Assembly: GCA_039818165.1 (NCBI GenBank)
Contig: JBCBUL010000005.1
Location: forward strand, 62,001 to 126,000
DNA: 64,000 bases
From: UBA5336 sp039818165
GTDB lineage: Bacteria > Pseudomonadota > Alphaproteobacteria > Caulobacterales > Hyphomonadaceae
Reading direction: 5' to 3'
In this document: positions 1 through 7,785 of the stretch, piece after piece
Position numbering within the stretch: position 1 is the first letter of the stretch
How the letters are laid out: each line of letters opens with the position of its first letter
Made by a program: the position numbers and the translations under genes
Notes under the pieces: generated by a model
What the model was told of the DNA's origin: nothing
Databases searched by the model: none
The model's input: only the letters and a program-made list of their open reading frames with translations

Positions 1-405
1 GCCGGACCTTTGCAATCGGGCCTCATGTTCCGTGCCGGCGCCTTGCTGATCGGCCTTGGCGGCGGGCTGTTTTCTGTCTGCACGCTAACAGCCGCCATGT
101 CGCTGGCGAAGGGTCGCGACTCCGGCATTGCTCTTGGCACCTGGGGCGCGGTGCAAGCCACCGCCATGGGCAGCGCCCTCTTCCTTGGCGGCGCCATTCG
201 CGATGGCGTGGAACACCTGGCCTCCACCGGCCTGCTCGGCGAAGGCTTCATTCAAGACGCCATTGGCTATTCGGTCGTCTACCACATCGAGATTTTCCTG
301 CTGTTCACCACACTGGTGGTGATCGGCCCCCTCGCGCGCCACGCCGGCGCATCCCAAGAAACCGCTCGCAGCAAGGCATTTGGACTGGCCAGCTTCCCAG
401 GCTGA
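1..405 (+). CDS. lhaA: PucC/LhaA-family photosynthetic complex assembly transporter, C-terminal part
   Basis: The reading frame enters from the left edge and ends in TGA at 403-405, so only about the last 134 residues are seen. They contain three hydrophobic helices rich in Gly and Ala and the family-like stretch SLAKGRDSGIALGTWGAVQA. PucC/LhaA proteins are inner-membrane MFS-fold proteins that help assemble light-harvesting and reaction-centre complexes. The call rests on this C-terminus and on position: lhaA directly precedes puhA in alphaproteobacterial photosynthesis clusters. The stop lies 26 bp before puhA, so co-transcription is likely. A distant bacteriochlorophyll-linked MFS paralogue cannot be excluded because the N-terminus is missing. 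Confidence 0.85.
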   Translation, partial: AGPLQSGLMFRAGALLIGLGGGLFSVCTLTAAMSLAKGRDSGIALGTWGAVQATAMGSALFLGGAIRDGVEHLASTGLLGEGFIQDAIGYSVVYHIEIFLLFTTLVVIGPLARHAGASQETARSKAFGLASFPG

Positions 406-431
406 CTGGCCCCTAAACAGGAGGTATTCCC

Positions 432-1223
432 ATGATTTTCGGCGGCGAATTCGTAGCAGGCATCGATCTTGTCGACGTATGCCTTTGGCTCTTCACCATC
501 TTTTTCCTCGGTCTGGTGGCCTATCTGCAGCGCGAAAGCATGCGGGAGGGTTACCCTGCGGAGCAGGAAAAATCCGGGCGCCCGGGTACGACAACGCCCT
601 TCTTTCCGCCCACGCCCAAGACCTTCAAACAACCCCATGGCCGCGACGACATTGTGATGACTTACGGGCCAACCGATACACGCGAACTGGCGCTGAAGCC
701 CACGGCCAATTTCGTCGGCGCACCATTTGAACCCACGGGCGAGAACCCGTTGCTGGATGGGGTTGGACCGGGCGCCTATGCCATGCGCGAGGACATCGCC
801 GACCTGACCGTTGACGGCACGCCCCGCATCGCCCCCTTCCGCGACAGCCACGGATTTGAAGTGCGCCCTGGCGACACAGACCCGCGCGGCCTTCCGGTGC
901 TTGGGCTGGATGGCGAAGAGGGCGGAAAGGTAGTCGATCTTTGGGTCGACCGTTCCGAAGCCATCATCCGCTACTTCGAAGTTGAAGTGCCACTGACGGG
1001 CGGCACGTCCAAGCGCGTCTTGCTGCCTGTGCCGTTCGCCGTAGTCCATGGCGGGCGCAAACCCCGCGTCACGGTCCACGCCATCAAGGGCGATCAGTTC
1101 GCCATGGCCCCGACGACCAAGAACGAATTGAGCGTGACCCGTCTGGAAGAAGACAAGATCACCGGATTTTACGGCGCAGGCACGCTTTACGCTACGAAAG
1201 AGCGTCAGGAGCCGCTTCTATGA
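432..1223 (+). CDS. puhA: Photosynthetic reaction centre H subunit
   Basis: The 263-residue product matches the family length of about 255-260. One N-terminal membrane helix (about residues 10-31, VCLWLFTIFFLGLVAYLQRE) is followed by the basic YLQRESMREGYP junction and a large cytoplasmic domain with the PRC-type core. The H subunit caps the L/M heterodimer on the cytoplasmic side and guides proton uptake to QB. The start is set by a strong Shine-Dalgarno AGGAGGT at 419-425, seven bases ahead of the ATG. The stop overlaps the puhB start (ATGA, 1220-1223). L and M genes are not in the window; pufLM usually lie elsewhere in the cluster. Confidence 0.97.
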   Translation: MIFGGEFVAGIDLVDVCLWLFTIFFLGLVAYLQRESMREGYPAEQEKSGRPGTTTPFFPPTPKTFKQPHGRDDIVMTYGPTDTRELALKPTANFVGAPFEPTGENPLLDGVGPGAYAMREDIADLTVDGTPRIAPFRDSHGFEVRPGDTDPRGLPVLGLDGEEGGKVVDLWVDRSEAIIRYFEVEVPLTGGTSKRVLLPVPFAVVHGGRKPRVTVHAIKGDQFAMAPTTKNELSVTRLEEDKITGFYGAGTLYATKERQEPLL

Positions 1224-1951
1224 ACCTGTTCCACGACGAAGAAACCGGTCCTCAGGAGCCCGTGCCCGGTCTACCCGAAGCCCTTCCCGAGGGAGAGCGT
1301 ATCCTTTGGCAAGGCGGCCCTTCGGCCAAGGCGCTGGCGGTGCATGCTTTCCATGTGCGCTTCGTGGCCGGCTACTTCGTCGTGGCCACGGCCTGGCGTC
1401 TGGCAGTTATGTCCGGCAACGGAGCTGTAGCGGCTGACATGGCGAGCGTAGCAGCAACATCGCTGGCCACCTGCGCGGCGGCTCTCGCAATCCTGTACGC
1501 CATTGCGTGGGCCATGGCGCGCGCGGCAATTTTCACGATCACCGACGCCCGCATCGTGATGCGCTACGGCAGTGCGATCCGGAAATATGTGAACCTGCCT
1601 TTCTCCAGGATCACTTCAGCCGATGTGCGCCGTTACGGGAAAACGGCTGGCGATATCGCGATCACGGCCAATGGCCCCGGCGCAGTCGGCTACATCCACC
1701 TATGGCCATTTGCCCGGCCCCTGAAATTCGCGAAACCCCAACCAACACTAAGGGGTCTTCCGGATGCAGGCGCGCCTGCGGGCGTGTTGAAGTCCGCCAT
1801 GCAAGCCTTCCTGGAAAAGGCCGAAACCGCTCGCGAGGCCGTATTGAAACCCGTCGAGGACCCCACGCGCGAAGCACCGGTCCCGGAACATACCGGCTCT
1901 GCGCCCAAGCCGCGCTATGTGCGCATCCCTGCCCAACGCGGCGCAGCCTGA
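1220..1951 (+). CDS. puhB: Photosynthetic complex assembly protein PuhB (PH-like domain)
   Basis: The 243-residue protein starts in a 4-base overlap with puhA. After a motif typical of bacterial PH-domain proteins (LPEGERILWQGGP, about residues 22-34) come two hydrophobic segments (about 45-65 and 78-100) and then FTITDARIVMRYG and LPFSRITSADVR, the usual layout of membrane-anchored YdbS/bPH proteins. PuhB is an inner-membrane factor that helps assemble reaction-centre dimers. The C-terminal 60 residues are charged and Pro-rich, probably disordered. Identification comes from the PH core plus its fixed position between puhA and puhC. Confidence 0.93.
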   Translation: MNLFHDEETGPQEPVPGLPEALPEGERILWQGGPSAKALAVHAFHVRFVAGYFVVATAWRLAVMSGNGAVAADMASVAATSLATCAAALAILYAIAWAMARAAIFTITDARIVMRYGSAIRKYVNLPFSRITSADVRRYGKTAGDIAITANGPGAVGYIHLWPFARPLKFAKPQPTLRGLPDAGAPAGVLKSAMQAFLEKAETAREAVLKPVEDPTREAPVPEHTGSAPKPRYVRIPAQRGAA

Positions 1952-1964
1952 AGGACATACAGCC

Positions 1965-2444
1965 ATGGCAGATCACGCACACACAGGCGAGCACCACGAT
2001 CATCACGGCAAGATCGTGCCGGAACCAATGCTTTATGCTATGGGCGCCCTCGTTTTCTGCGTGCTGGCCTTCGTGACCTTTGCAAAAGTTACCGGCATTG
2101 GCGTGGCGAAGCAAACCGAGTTCACCTCGGCTGAAACCCTGTCCCTGACCTTTGCCGACGAGTCGGACGGCGCCGTTGGTGTCTATGACGCCGAGACCGG
2201 GGCGCAGATCCACCTCTATCCCGCAGGAGAAGGCGGCTTCGTTCGCACCGCCATGCGCGCGCTCACCTTTGACCGCGACAAGTACGGCATTGGACAAACC
2301 CCACCGTTCACACTGACCCGGACCACAGAGGGCATCTTGCTCCTGGAAGACCCCAGCACCGGCCGGCGTGTGGCCCTGGAGGCCTTTTCAAAGGGCAGCG
2401 CTGCGAATTTCGACCAGTTGTTTGAAGCGGGAGACGCCGCATGA
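1965..2444 (+). CDS. puhC: Photosynthetic complex assembly protein PuhC
   Basis: I place the start at the ATG at 1965 (MADHAHTGEHHDHHG), preceded by AAGGA at 1951-1955. A longer in-frame start at 1917 would overlap puhB without a ribosome site. The 159-residue product has a His-rich N-terminus (seven His in the first 15 residues), one membrane helix (about 21-41) and a periplasmic domain with FTSAETLSLTFADESDGAV and GFVRTAMRAL, as in PuhC. PuhC is a bitopic factor needed for normal LH1-reaction-centre assembly. The stop overlaps the next start at 2441 (ATGA). The His cluster could bind metal, but that is a guess. Confidence 0.92.
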   Translation: MADHAHTGEHHDHHGKIVPEPMLYAMGALVFCVLAFVTFAKVTGIGVAKQTEFTSAETLSLTFADESDGAVGVYDAETGAQIHLYPAGEGGFVRTAMRALTFDRDKYGIGQTPPFTLTRTTEGILLLEDPSTGRRVALEAFSKGSAANFDQLFEAGDAA

Positions 2445-2749
2445 GCCAGATCCCTGATCCCCACCCGCACCGGTTTGACGTGCCCTGCACGATCACGGTG
2501 ACCCATACCGATGAATCCCTGGAAGCCCATGTGGAACTGGCCTCGCACGTGCCGAGCAAGGTTGGCGACAAGATCCTCGTCCATGGCGCCGCTATCGCGG
2601 TGCCCTGGGGCGAGACGATCCGCATCGAACGCATGGCGACGATCACCCGTGCTGGTGCCCTGGAACGCGCCTGGGTGCGCTTCCTTTCCATGTTTGAACT
2701 CAAAGAACTCTACGAAGTCAGCTTTTCGCCCGGGAGCCTCAAATCATGA
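2441..2749 (+). CDS. Conserved photosynthesis-cluster protein of unknown function
   Basis: The 102-residue soluble protein has no predicted helix in the membrane and no motif I can name. It begins with a His/Pro-rich stretch (SQIPDPHPHRFDVPCTITVTHTD), continues through a predicted beta-rich middle (VGDKILVHGAAIAVPWGETIRIERMATI), and ends FLSMFELKELYEVSFSPG. It overlaps puhC and acsF by four bases each (ATGA at both ends), so it is translationally coupled. A small unnamed gene occupies this slot in other alphaproteobacterial clusters with the puhABC-acsF-puhE-hemA order, which argues for a job in pigment synthesis or complex assembly. Being next to acsF makes a cyclase accessory role possible, but nothing in the sequence shows it. 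Confidence 0.85.
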   Translation: MSQIPDPHPHRFDVPCTITVTHTDESLEAHVELASHVPSKVGDKILVHGAAIAVPWGETIRIERMATITRAGALERAWVRFLSMFELKELYEVSFSPGSLKS

Positions 2750-3843
2750 CTGACATGACCTATGCTGACCTTGTCCCGGATGTGGCACCGCCGCGCGCGG
2801 CCAGCCAGTTCGATACGAATGAAGTTGCGCTTGAGAACACCATTCTCAGCCCACGCTTCTACACCACTGACTATGACGAGATGGACAAGATCGATGTCAG
2901 CCCCGTGCGTGAGGAATGGGATGCGCTGATCGCAGAAATGGCGGCAGACCCCAACAAGGGCCACTTCAAGCGCACCGATGAATTTGACGACATTCTCGAC
3001 ACATTGGACCCAGAATTGCGTCTGGAGTTCGTGGACTTTCTCGTCAGTTCCCTGACCGCGGAATTCTCAGGCTGCGTGCTCTACCGGGAGATCGTTCGCC
3101 AGACGGAAAATCCCGATGTGAAGCAGCTCTTCAAGCTCATGGCGCGGGACGAAGCGCGCCATGCCGGTTTCATCAACCATGTGCTGAAGGATTTTGGCAT
3201 TGGCGTCGATCTCGGATTCCTGACGAAGACGAAAAAATATACATTCTTCAAGCCGAAGTATATTTTCTACAGCGTCTATCTTTCTGAAAAGATTGGCTAT
3301 TCTCGTTACATAACAATCTTCCGCCACCTGCAGAAGCATCCCGAAAAGCGCTTCCACCCGATCTTCAAATGGTTCGAGGAGTGGTGTAATGACGAATTCC
3401 GCCACGGCGAGGCATTTGCCCTGTTGATGCGGGCGGATCCGAAGCTGCTGACCGGCGCCAACACGCTCTGGGTGCGGTTCTTCCTGCTGGCAGTCTATGC
3501 CACCATGTTCATTCGCGATCACCGTCGCCCCGCCTTCCATGCTGCCCTGGGCGTTGATCCCACCGAGTATGACTATCAGGTGTTCAAGACCTGCAACGAG
3601 ATCGCCCGCCAGGTCTTCCCTGTAGAACTCGACATCGACAATCCGAAATTCTTCGAAGGCCTGCAGCGCCTGCGCGAATGGGCGGACCGGATGGAAGACG
3701 CCAAAGCGAAGGGCGGGCTTTTCAGCTGGCCTAAGCGCGCGGCACTCGGCGCCATGACGGCGGTCAACTTCGCCCGGCTCTATTTCATGAAGCCGAAGAC
3801 CAACACGCTGCCGGAGACAACCCGGCTGGAACCGGTCTGGTAA
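2746..3843 (+). CDS. acsF: Aerobic Mg-protoporphyrin IX monomethyl ester oxidative cyclase
   Basis: The 365-residue product is AcsF, the diiron, oxygen-dependent enzyme that closes the isocyclic ring E of bacteriochlorophyll. Two diiron ligand motifs of the ferritin-like fold are visible: DEARH at about residue 139 and NDEFRHGEA at about residue 223. Family stretches such as ILSPRFYTTDYDEMD and PEKRFHPIFKWFEEWCNDEFRHGE are intact and length is normal. It is coupled to the 102-residue gene upstream (ATGA) and to puhE downstream (TAATG). Its presence implies pigment synthesis in air; the anaerobic BchE is not in this window and cannot be judged. Confidence 0.97.
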   Translation: MTDMTYADLVPDVAPPRAASQFDTNEVALENTILSPRFYTTDYDEMDKIDVSPVREEWDALIAEMAADPNKGHFKRTDEFDDILDTLDPELRLEFVDFLVSSLTAEFSGCVLYREIVRQTENPDVKQLFKLMARDEARHAGFINHVLKDFGIGVDLGFLTKTKKYTFFKPKYIFYSVYLSEKIGYSRYITIFRHLQKHPEKRFHPIFKWFEEWCNDEFRHGEAFALLMRADPKLLTGANTLWVRFFLLAVYATMFIRDHRRPAFHAALGVDPTEYDYQVFKTCNEIARQVFPVELDIDNPKFFEGLQRLREWADRMEDAKAKGGLFSWPKRAALGAMTAVNFARLYFMKPKTNTLPETTRLEPVW

Positions 3844-4652
3844 TGGAGGCACTCGCCCTCCCCATACTCATTGCGGCCCTTGTCTGGTGGGCCAGCACGG
3901 GCCTCCTGTTCTGGCGCATGGGCAAGGATCGCGCGACCTATGCCGGAACGGCGATTGGCGCGACACTGGCCATGGGCGCAGGCACGCTCGCCTTATTGGC
4001 GCTGAAAGATGAAACGAGCACCTTGGCCGCCTATGGCGGATTTCTGGCGGGTATCGCGATCTGGGCCTGGCACGAGGGGCTCTTCCTGACAGGATATCTG
4101 GCCGGACCGCGCCGAACGCCCTGTCCCGATGGCCTGTCCACCTGGCGGCGTTTTCTGGCGTCAACAGAAGTGGTCATTCACCATGAACTGGCGATTGCCG
4201 CCCACGCCGTGTTGCTCGTCGCCCTGTCCTGGGGCGCGGCAAACCCGATCGCGGTTTGGACGTTCCTCCTGCTTTGGGGCATGCGCCTGAATGCCAAGTT
4301 TGTGGTCTTCCTTGGCGCACCCAACATCTCCGATGAGTTCCTGCCCAGTCACCTGACATACCTGTCGACCTATTTCGGCAAACGCCGCGTGACGGCCTTC
4401 TTTCCTGTCTTCATCACACTGGCGACCGCCGCCGCCACAGCGCTAACCTATACAGCGCTTCTGCAGCCTGCCGGCAGTGGACTGGCCACGGGCCTGATGC
4501 TGATCGCAGCGCTGGCCTGGTTGGCCGTGCTTGAACACTGGGCCCTGGTCCTGCCAATCCCCGACGGCGCCCTTTGGCGCTGGGCCCAGCCGAAACCCCA
4601 ATCCGCAAACACATCAGACAACAAGAAAATTGGAGGCCCCCATGGACTATGA
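3843..4652 (+). CDS. puhE: Putative photosynthetic complex assembly protein 2 PuhE (DUF3623)
   Basis: The 269-residue polytopic membrane protein has about seven hydrophobic segments, with conserved polar stretches between them (IWAWHEGLFLTGYLAGPRR, FLASTEVVIHHELAIA, LNAKFVVFLGAPNISDEFLP) typical of PuhE. It starts on the last base of the acsF stop (TAATG). Its 3' end overlaps the hemA start by 11 bases, and the hemA ribosome site (TTGGAGG, 4630-4636) lies inside it. The family is linked to reaction-centre assembly mainly by its conserved cluster position; its molecular role is not established. Confidence 0.92.
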   Translation: MEALALPILIAALVWWASTGLLFWRMGKDRATYAGTAIGATLAMGAGTLALLALKDETSTLAAYGGFLAGIAIWAWHEGLFLTGYLAGPRRTPCPDGLSTWRRFLASTEVVIHHELAIAAHAVLLVALSWGAANPIAVWTFLLLWGMRLNAKFVVFLGAPNISDEFLPSHLTYLSTYFGKRRVTAFFPVFITLATAAATALTYTALLQPAGSGLATGLMLIAALAWLAVLEHWALVLPIPDGALWRWAQPKPQSANTSDNKKIGGPHGL

Positions 4653-5862
4653 GGCGTTTTTCAAATCCGAAATCTCAGCCCTCAAGGATGAGGGGAATTA
4701 CCGGGTCTTCGCCGACATCGCCCGGCGCCGGGGCCAATTCCCGCTCGCGGACAATCATGGCACGGATGGCCCGGACAAGGTCACCGTCTGGTGCTCGAAT
4801 GACTATCTTGGCATGGGCCAGAACAAGACGGTTCTGGAAGCGATGCACAAGGCTCTCGACGAGTGCGGGGCAGGCGCGGGCGGCACGCGCAATATCTCGG
4901 GCACAAACCACTATCATGTTCTGCTCGAAGAAGAGCTTGCGGACCTCCACAACAAGGAGGCCGCGCTGCTGTTTACATCGGGATATGTATCGAACTGGAC
5001 CGCGCTGGGCACCCTCGCCGCGCGCCTGCCCGGCTGCGTCGTCGTTTCCGATGAGCTCAACCATGCCTCGATGATCGAGGGCATTCGCCATTCGCGCGCC
5101 GCCAAGCGGATCTTCAAACATAACTGCCCCGAAGACCTGGAAGCCAAGCTGAAGGATCTCGATCCGGACGTGCCGAAGCTCGTGGCGTTTGAAAGCGTCT
5201 ACTCGATGGATGGTGACATCGCACCGATCAAGGAATTCTGTGATGTGGCAGACCAGTATGGCGCCATGACGTATCTCGATGAGGTGCACGCTGTAGGCCT
5301 GTACGGTCCGCGCGGAGGCGGCATCGCCGAGCGAGAAGGCCTCATGGACCGGCTCACCGTGATCGAAGGGACACTCGGCAAAGCGTTTGGCGTGCTCGGC
5401 GGCTATATCGGAGCCAGCGAAGCCCTGTGCGACTTCATCCGCAGCTTCGCCTCTGGATTCATCTTCACAACCGCCCTGCCCCCAACCGTGGCCGCGGGTG
5501 CCCTGGCCAGTATCAAGCACCTGAAAGTCAGTGAGATTGAGCGGATGCAACAGCGCGCCCGGGTGGCCGAAGTACGCCAGAAGCTCCACGCCATTGGTAT
5601 TCCGACGCTGGAAAACCCCAGCCATATCGTGCCGGTCATGGTCGGCGACCCGGTTAAGTGCAAGATGATCAGCGACTGGCTGATGAACGAGCACGGCATC
5701 TATGTGCAGCCGATCAATTACCCCACCGTGCCAAAAGGTACGGAGCGCCTGCGCATTACACCATCGCCGATCCACACGCCCGGCGACATTGACCGGCTGG
5801 TGAATGCGCTCAGCGAAATCTGGAGCCAGTGCGCCCTGGCACGTCAGGAAGCGGTCGCCTAG
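4642..5862 (+). CDS. hemA: 5-aminolevulinate synthase
   Basis: The 406-residue PLP enzyme condenses glycine with succinyl-CoA to 5-aminolevulinate, the first step of tetrapyrrole synthesis in alphaproteobacteria. Visible hallmarks are WCSNDYLGMG, the glycine-rich GAGAGGTRNISGTNHYH, DELNHASMIEGIRHS, the DEVHAVGLYG aspartate and the PLP lysine in GTLGKAFGVLGGY. I chose ATG 4642 because TTGGAGG at 4630-4636 is well placed and the family starts MDYEAFF. It is the last gene of the photosynthesis operon, feeding precursor to bacteriochlorophyll. A second ALA synthase elsewhere in the genome is possible. Confidence 0.97.
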   Translation: MDYEAFFKSEISALKDEGNYRVFADIARRRGQFPLADNHGTDGPDKVTVWCSNDYLGMGQNKTVLEAMHKALDECGAGAGGTRNISGTNHYHVLLEEELADLHNKEAALLFTSGYVSNWTALGTLAARLPGCVVVSDELNHASMIEGIRHSRAAKRIFKHNCPEDLEAKLKDLDPDVPKLVAFESVYSMDGDIAPIKEFCDVADQYGAMTYLDEVHAVGLYGPRGGGIAEREGLMDRLTVIEGTLGKAFGVLGGYIGASEALCDFIRSFASGFIFTTALPPTVAAGALASIKHLKVSEIERMQQRARVAEVRQKLHAIGIPTLENPSHIVPVMVGDPVKCKMISDWLMNEHGIYVQPINYPTVPKGTERLRITPSPIHTPGDIDRLVNALSEIWSQCALARQEAVA

Positions 5863-5901
5863 GGGGCAGTTAGAGCGCTTCCGACTTTGGAGGAAACGCG
5901 A

Positions 5902-5977
5902 GGTGACCAAAGGTCACCCGGCGCGTATGCGCCGCCCCCGCGGAGCCGTTGGCGTAAGCCAACTTGCGTGAGCGCAA
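5902..5977. repeat. Row of four short perfect hairpins downstream of hemA
   Basis: Four back-to-back inverted repeats are directly visible: GGTGACC-aaa-GGTCACC (5902-5918), GGCGC-gtat-GCGCC (5920-5933), GTTGGC-gtaa-GCCAAC (5948-5963) and TTGCG-tgag-CGCAA (5964-5977). They fill almost the whole gap before the terminator-like hairpin at 5987-6017. Such a series could be REP-like, a processed 3' UTR that stabilises the puh-hemA mRNA, or a small structured RNA. No protein is convincing here. Confidence 0.6.
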
Positions 5978-5986
5978 ACACACCGC

Positions 5987-6017
5987 AGATCGATTCTACC
6001 GAAGGTAAAATCGATCT
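5987..6017. terminator. Bidirectional hairpin between convergent hemA and tspO
   Basis: AGATCGATT (5987-5995) pairs with AATCGATCT (6009-6017), and TACC/GGTA extend the stem around a GAA loop, giving about 14 base pairs. It sits between two convergent genes and overlaps the tspO stop codon by two bases. No long T-run follows on either strand, so intrinsic termination is plausible but not certain. Confidence 0.5.
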
Positions 6018-6480
6018 AGTCGGCGGTCGCGCGGGGATTCATCTGCATGACGCGCAAATTCAGTGCGGCGGCGATGGTTACCCAAATCAAATACGGCACC
6101 TGCAGCAGGCTGGCCTGCGGACTAATGGGCCAGAACAGCACGATGGTGGCTGCAATGGAGAGCCACAGCGCGCTGACATCGATCAGCGCAAGATCCATCC
6201 GCCTGGCGCCAAAGAAGAGACCTGACCAGGCGAAATTGATCGCAAGGCTGATGACGTAGACGCCGATTGCGAGGCCCATGCCGCCAGCCTGCCAGACCAA
6301 CGCGCCCGCCACGGCATTCATGATAAACAGGGCCAACCAGACCACTGGAAACGCCCAGTTGGGTGGCGTCCAACTCGGTTTGGAGAGAGTCTCATACCAC
6401 GTGCCGGGCTTGAAGAGCGCACCCGCGGAAGCGGCGGCGAAGTTTAACGCGAAAAAGGCGCCAAGGACCGTCCAGGACAT
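6016..6480 (-). CDS. tspO: TspO/MBR family tryptophan-rich membrane protein
   Basis: The 154-residue protein has five membrane helices and family motifs: KPGTWYETLSKPSWTPPNWAFPVVW near residues 24-48, MNAVAGALVW, INFAWSGLFFG and LNLRVMQMNP at the end. TspO binds porphyrins and, in Rhodobacter, is an outer-membrane oxygen-linked regulator of photosynthesis gene expression (crtK). Here it converges on hemA, the first enzyme of porphyrin synthesis, which fits a tetrapyrrole role. The start is ATG 6480 with GGAGAG just upstream on the minus strand. Confidence 0.95.
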   Translation of the reverse strand: MSWTVLGAFFALNFAAASAGALFKPGTWYETLSKPSWTPPNWAFPVVWLALFIMNAVAGALVWQAGGMGLAIGVYVISLAINFAWSGLFFGARRMDLALIDVSALWLSIAATIVLFWPISPQASLLQVPYLIWVTIAAALNLRVMQMNPRATAD

Positions 6481-6541
6481 CGATACTCTCCTGCCAACTC
6501 ATGTCTGAGATACGCGCGTTGGCGGCATTCGGTTTTAAGGA

Positions 6542-7549
6542 CTACTCACCGGGGCCGTAGATCGCTGTTTCTCTATCACTGTTGGAGTCCAGGCGTCCGC
6601 GATACATTCCCGCCGTGTTGAAGGAGAAGGCAACCGCGCCGTCGCTGCCCATGACGATAACCCCGCCATCACCGCCCAGCTCAGCAATTTGATCCAGCGC
6701 TGATTTGGAGGCCGTGGGCAAGGACTCGCCGGCTAGTTCAATGTGGCTGCAAATGGTCTTCGCGACGCCGACCCTGATGAAATACTCGCCATGCCCCGTA
6801 GCCGAGACCGCGCACACGCCGTTCTGGGCATAGGTGGCCGCGCCAATCAGCGGGCTGTCGCCGACGCGGCCAGCGGCTTTCGCGGTCATCCCACCCGTGG
6901 ACGTCGCGGCTGCCAAACTCCCGTCGGCATCCATCGCAATGGCACCAACGGTGCCATGGCGGTCCGCATCGGTCCGGGCGCGACGCTCCAATACACGTTG
7001 CAGAGCGGCTCGGCGCCGGGCTGTCGTGAAATAACCATTCTCGACCTGCTCGAGGCCATGGTCACGGGAAAACGCGTCTGCGCCCTCACCGGCAAACATG
7101 ACATGTTCGGATTGTTCCATCACCGCTCGCGCCAGCTTAATGGGGTTTTTCGTGGTGGTCACGCCCGCCACAGCGCCCGCATCGCGCCCGTCACCAACCA
7201 TGATGGAGGCATCGAGTTCATGCGTTGCAGCCGCCGTCATCACAGCGCCCTTGCCGGCGTTGTAAAGCGGGTCGTCTTCCATCAACACCACCGCAGCTTC
7301 AACGGCATCGAGGGAGGACCCGCCGGCGGCCAGGATATCCGCGCCCGCTTGCAAGGCGTTGTCCAGCGAGGCGAGATAGGCCGCTTCCTGCTCCGGTGTC
7401 AGCCTGTCCCGGGTGATGACGCCAGCGCCGCCGTGGATCGCGATGGACCATTCGCGCTCGGGCTCATCCCCGAAGTCGAACTCCGTATTGACGGAGACAC
7501 AAGCCGAAAGCAGCAAACAGGCGCAGCACAGGCCAATAAAGCGGATCAT
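6542..7549 (-). CDS. iaaA: Isoaspartyl peptidase/plant-type L-asparaginase (Ntn hydrolase), putative lipoprotein
   Basis: The 335-residue precursor begins with a lipoprotein signal (LLLSAC lipobox near residue 17), so it should be exported and anchored. The enzyme core has WSIAIHGGAG at the N-terminus, DDPLYNAGKGAV, and the self-cleaving nucleophile in HGTVGAIAMD (Thr at about residue 200), after which STGGMTAK follows. Such enzymes hydrolyse beta-aspartyl dipeptides or asparagine after autocleavage into two chains. Its ATG overlaps the stop of the small gene upstream (ATGA). Many homologues have a plain Sec signal; membrane anchoring here is inferred from the lipobox. Confidence 0.92.
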   Translation of the reverse strand: MIRFIGLCCACLLLSACVSVNTEFDFGDEPEREWSIAIHGGAGVITRDRLTPEQEAAYLASLDNALQAGADILAAGGSSLDAVEAAVVLMEDDPLYNAGKGAVMTAAATHELDASIMVGDGRDAGAVAGVTTTKNPIKLARAVMEQSEHVMFAGEGADAFSRDHGLEQVENGYFTTARRRAALQRVLERRARTDADRHGTVGAIAMDADGSLAAATSTGGMTAKAAGRVGDSPLIGAATYAQNGVCAVSATGHGEYFIRVGVAKTICSHIELAGESLPTASKSALDQIAELGGDGGVIVMGSDGAVAFSFNTAGMYRGRLDSNSDRETAIYGPGE

Positions 7550-7692
7550 GGACGGTCCTCCGGATCGTTCAGGTCATAGCGACCGGCATCTGACCCCTTG
7601 TTCCGGTTCAACAGAAATACTAGCAGGCCGACAACGCCGCCGACGATCAAAAAGAGTACCAGCAACACCAGTATTCCAGCGCCCATCATCAT
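7546..7692 (-). CDS. Small single-span membrane protein, 48 residues, coupled to iaaA
   Basis: Reading the minus strand from an ATG at 7692 gives 48 residues: MMMGAGILVL, a long hydrophobic Val/Leu/Gly helix to about residue 28, then a charged tail (NRNKGSDAGRYDLNDPEDRP). Three ATG codons run in tandem (7692, 7689, 7686), and a GCGGAGGG ribosome site precedes them at proper spacing. Its TGA overlaps the iaaA ATG (ATGA, 7546-7549), the pattern of a real translationally coupled gene. Topology suggests an N-out/C-in anchor with an acidic cytoplasmic tail, or the reverse. I do not recognise the family. Confidence 0.75.
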   Translation of the reverse strand: MMMGAGILVLLVLFLIVGGVVGLLVFLLNRNKGSDAGRYDLNDPEDRP

Positions 7693-7785
7693 ATAGCCGC
7701 CCTCCGCTTTGGCTTTGCCGAAGCCTAGACCACGTCAGGCAAGCGTCAAACTGAATTGCGTCGGTGGCGCGACAGGCCCTTCCGT

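Noticed and set aside
1..6541. PpsR/CrtJ sites (TGT-N12-ACA) in the photosynthesis cluster
   Set aside because: I looked at the gaps before puhA, after hemA and before tspO and found no clear symmetric pair; the cluster promoter may lie left of the window.
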